A DNA stretch of 5,871 nucleotides from Candidatus Dormiibacterota bacterium (lineage in GTDB: Bacteria; Chloroflexota; Dormibacteria; Aeolococcales; Aeolococcaceae), in contig JAFAJR010000396.1 in assembly GCA_019236085.1 (NCBI GenBank), forward strand, positions 1 through 5,871, read 5' to 3'. Below the pieces are notes generated by a model that did not search any database, was not told the origin of the DNA, and worked only from the letters and a program-made list of their open reading frames with translations. Numbering within the stretch: position 1 is the stretch's first letter; each line of letters opens with the position of its first letter. Made by a program: the position numbers and the translations under genes. Shown here piece after piece: positions 4,695-5,871 of this stretch.

Positions 4695-5089
4695 AATCCG
4701 ACCAGGCCGCTCCTGTCTCGCGCCGGCCACGCATGGCGCTCCCGGGGAGCATCGCGGCGGGCGCCCACGACCTGTCGGTCCACTTCGAGGGGCTGGCCAA
4801 CCCCACCCGGCTGCTCGTCGTGGAGCGGCTCGCGCTGACGCCTGAGATGCGGGTGAGCGAGCTCGCCGAGTTCTGCCAGGTCAGCCAGCCGCGCATGAGC
4901 TGGCACCTGCGGATCCTGCGCAAGGCCCAGGTCATCCGCACCCGGCGGGAGGGCCGCGAGGTCTTCTGCCGCCTCGACCGCGAAGCCATCGCCGCGCATT
5001 TCCGCAGCTTTGCGCGGCTGGTCTCGTTCGCCGGCCTGCCGGCCGCGGACCTCCCAAACGCCAACCCCATCAGCGAGGGCACATCGTGA
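4676..5089 (+). CDS. ArsR-type winged-helix transcriptional regulator
   Basis: From ATG 4676 the protein has 137 residues; ATG 4691 (132 aa) is an alternative, and ATG 4658 lies in the -10 box. The core is ArsR/SmtB-like. FEGLANPTRLLVVERL is the first helical pair. VSELAEFCQVSQPRMSWHL is the helix-turn-helix with its recognition helix. IRTRREGREVFCRLD forms the wing. The ELCVCDL metal site of classic ArsR/SmtB sensors is replaced by ELAEFCQ, and no His/Asp/Cys cluster is seen at the ends, so a metal sensor is unlikely. One cysteine lies in the HTH (SELAEFC) and one in the wing (EVFC). The gene overlaps ino1 by 4 nt (GTGA), so the two are translationally coupled. The best guess is an autoregulated repressor of inositol synthesis acting at 4661-4694; the effector is unknown. 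Confidence 0.9.
   Translation: MKASFMQSDQAAPVSRRPRMALPGSIAAGAHDLSVHFEGLANPTRLLVVERLALTPEMRVSELAEFCQVSQPRMSWHLRILRKAQVIRTRREGREVFCRLDREAIAAHFRSFARLVSFAGLPAADLPNANPISEGTS
5075..5079 (+). promoter_or_regulatory. Ribosome binding site GAGGG for ino1
   Basis: GAGGG ends 6 bases before GTG 5086 and lies inside the regulator gene. It favours GTG 5086 over the in-frame GTG at 5098 as the start of ino1. Confidence 0.6.
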
Positions 5090-5871
5090 GCAGAAAGGTG
5101 AGAGTCGCGATCATCGGCGTGGGCAACTGCGCGTCGTCGTTCGTGCAGGGTCTGCAGTACTACAAGCACGCCGATCCCAACGATGTCGTGCCGGGACTCA
5201 TGCACGTCGACCTCGGCGGCTACCACATCTCGGACATCGAGATCAGCGCCGCCTTTGACATCGACGCGGACAAGGTGGGCAAGGACGTTTCGCAGGCGAT
5301 CTTCAGTGGACAGAACAACACAGTGAAGTTCTGCGACGTGCCCAAGCTGGGGGTCAAGGTGGAGCGCGGCATGACCCACGACGGCTTGGGGAAGTACCTG
5401 TCCGAGGTGATCACCAAGGCGCCGGGATCGACAGCCGACATCGTGCAGATCCTGAAGGACACCGGCACCGACGTGGTGGTGAACTACCTGCCGGTGGGCA
5501 GTGAGGAGGCGACCCGCTGGTACACCGAGATGGTGCTGGACGCGCCCTGCGCGCTGGTCAACTGCATGCCGGTGTTCATCGCCCGCGAGGAGTACTGGCA
5601 GAACCGCTTCCGCAAGGCCGGGGTTCCGGTCATCGGTGACGACATCAAGTCGCAGGTGGGTGCCACCATCGTGCACCGCGTCCTCACCCGTCTATTCCGC
5701 GACCGCGGCGTCGAGATCGAGAACATGTACCAGCTCAACTTCGGCGGCAACACCGACTTCCTCAACATGCTGGAGCGGGAGCGCCTGGTGAGCAAGAAGA
5801 TCAGCAAGACCAACAGCGTGCGCTCGCAGCTCGATCACCCGCTGGCTGACGAGCACATCCACATCGGCCCG
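5086..5871 (+). CDS. ino1: myo-Inositol-1-phosphate synthase, 3' end missing
   Basis: The first 262 residues of an enzyme usually about 360 residues long; the frame runs open to the window edge. It converts D-glucose-6-phosphate to 1D-myo-inositol-3-phosphate (also named L-1-phosphate) using tightly bound NAD in the cytosol. This is the first step towards phosphatidylinositol, its mannosides and mycothiol in actinobacteria. The NAD-binding loop GVGNCASS is at 11-18. Family blocks follow in order: PGLMHVDLGGYH (36-47), NYLPVGSEEA (133-142), the signature GDDIKSQVGATIVHR (184-198) with K188 in the active-site region, QLNFGGNTDFLNMLERERL (216-234) and KKISKTNSV (237-245). The pattern closely follows mycobacterial Ino1 as I recall it. 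The short N-terminus lacks the leader of the mycobacterial protein. The start is GTG 5086, overlapping the regulator stop, with GAGGG upstream. Confidence 0.97.
   Translation, partial: MSRKVRVAIIGVGNCASSFVQGLQYYKHADPNDVVPGLMHVDLGGYHISDIEISAAFDIDADKVGKDVSQAIFSGQNNTVKFCDVPKLGVKVERGMTHDGLGKYLSEVITKAPGSTADIVQILKDTGTDVVVNYLPVGSEEATRWYTEMVLDAPCALVNCMPVFIAREEYWQNRFRKAGVPVIGDDIKSQVGATIVHRVLTRLFRDRGVEIENMYQLNFGGNTDFLNMLERERLVSKKISKTNSVRSQLDHPLADEHIHIGP

Noticed and set aside
4423..5676. Long minus-strand frame opposite the regulator and ino1.
   Set aside because: The plus strand holds two confidently identified proteins, and this frame shows only antisense-type composition.

Overview
The window is GC-rich DNA with strong third-position GC bias. 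It looks like chromosome from an actinobacterium: it carries an actinobacterial-type myo-inositol-1-phosphate synthase, a Cys-rich DUF4232-like lipoprotein, and several TANNNT promoter elements placed so close to start codons that leaderless transcripts are likely. The class cannot be fixed from sequence alone. I see no insertion sequence, prophage, CRISPR array or attachment site.

Layout. (1) 1-129 is the 3' end of an unrecognised plus-strand gene. (2) 161-1531 is a plus-strand pair: a 106-aa protein with a possible ribbon-helix-helix segment, then a zinc-dependent medium-chain alcohol dehydrogenase. (3) 1535-2542, minus strand, is a secreted lipoprotein that converges on the dehydrogenase with a 3-bp gap; one perfect hairpin covers both stop codons. 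(4) 2617-2692, minus strand, is a tRNA-Tyr(GTA) with an encoded CCA, an unusually short variable loop and a C1-G72 pair. (5) 2853-3998, plus strand, is a GT4 glycosyltransferase whose 3' end overlaps (6) the minus-strand gene 3890-4420, a two-TM protein with a PH-like domain. (7) 4456-4620, plus strand, is a short single-TM protein divergent from the PH-like gene and easily missed. (8) 4676 to the window end is an ArsR-type winged-helix regulator overlapping by 4 nt the start of ino1, which runs off the edge.

How the genes may work together. The clearest unit is regulator plus ino1. Ino1 commits glucose-6-phosphate to inositol, the precursor of phosphatidylinositol, PIM-type glycolipids and mycothiol in many actinobacteria. 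A near-perfect palindrome lies between the -10 box and the start codon of the regulator, with a third half-site just downstream. This is the arrangement expected of an autoregulated repressor controlling inositol synthesis. The GT4 enzyme and the PH-like membrane protein nearby could belong to envelope metabolism, but nothing in the sequence links them to inositol directly.

The most unusual observations are the type I tRNA-Tyr, the operator in front of the arsR-ino1 unit, the stop-codon-spanning hairpin, the 109-bp antisense gene overlap and the unlisted small membrane protein.
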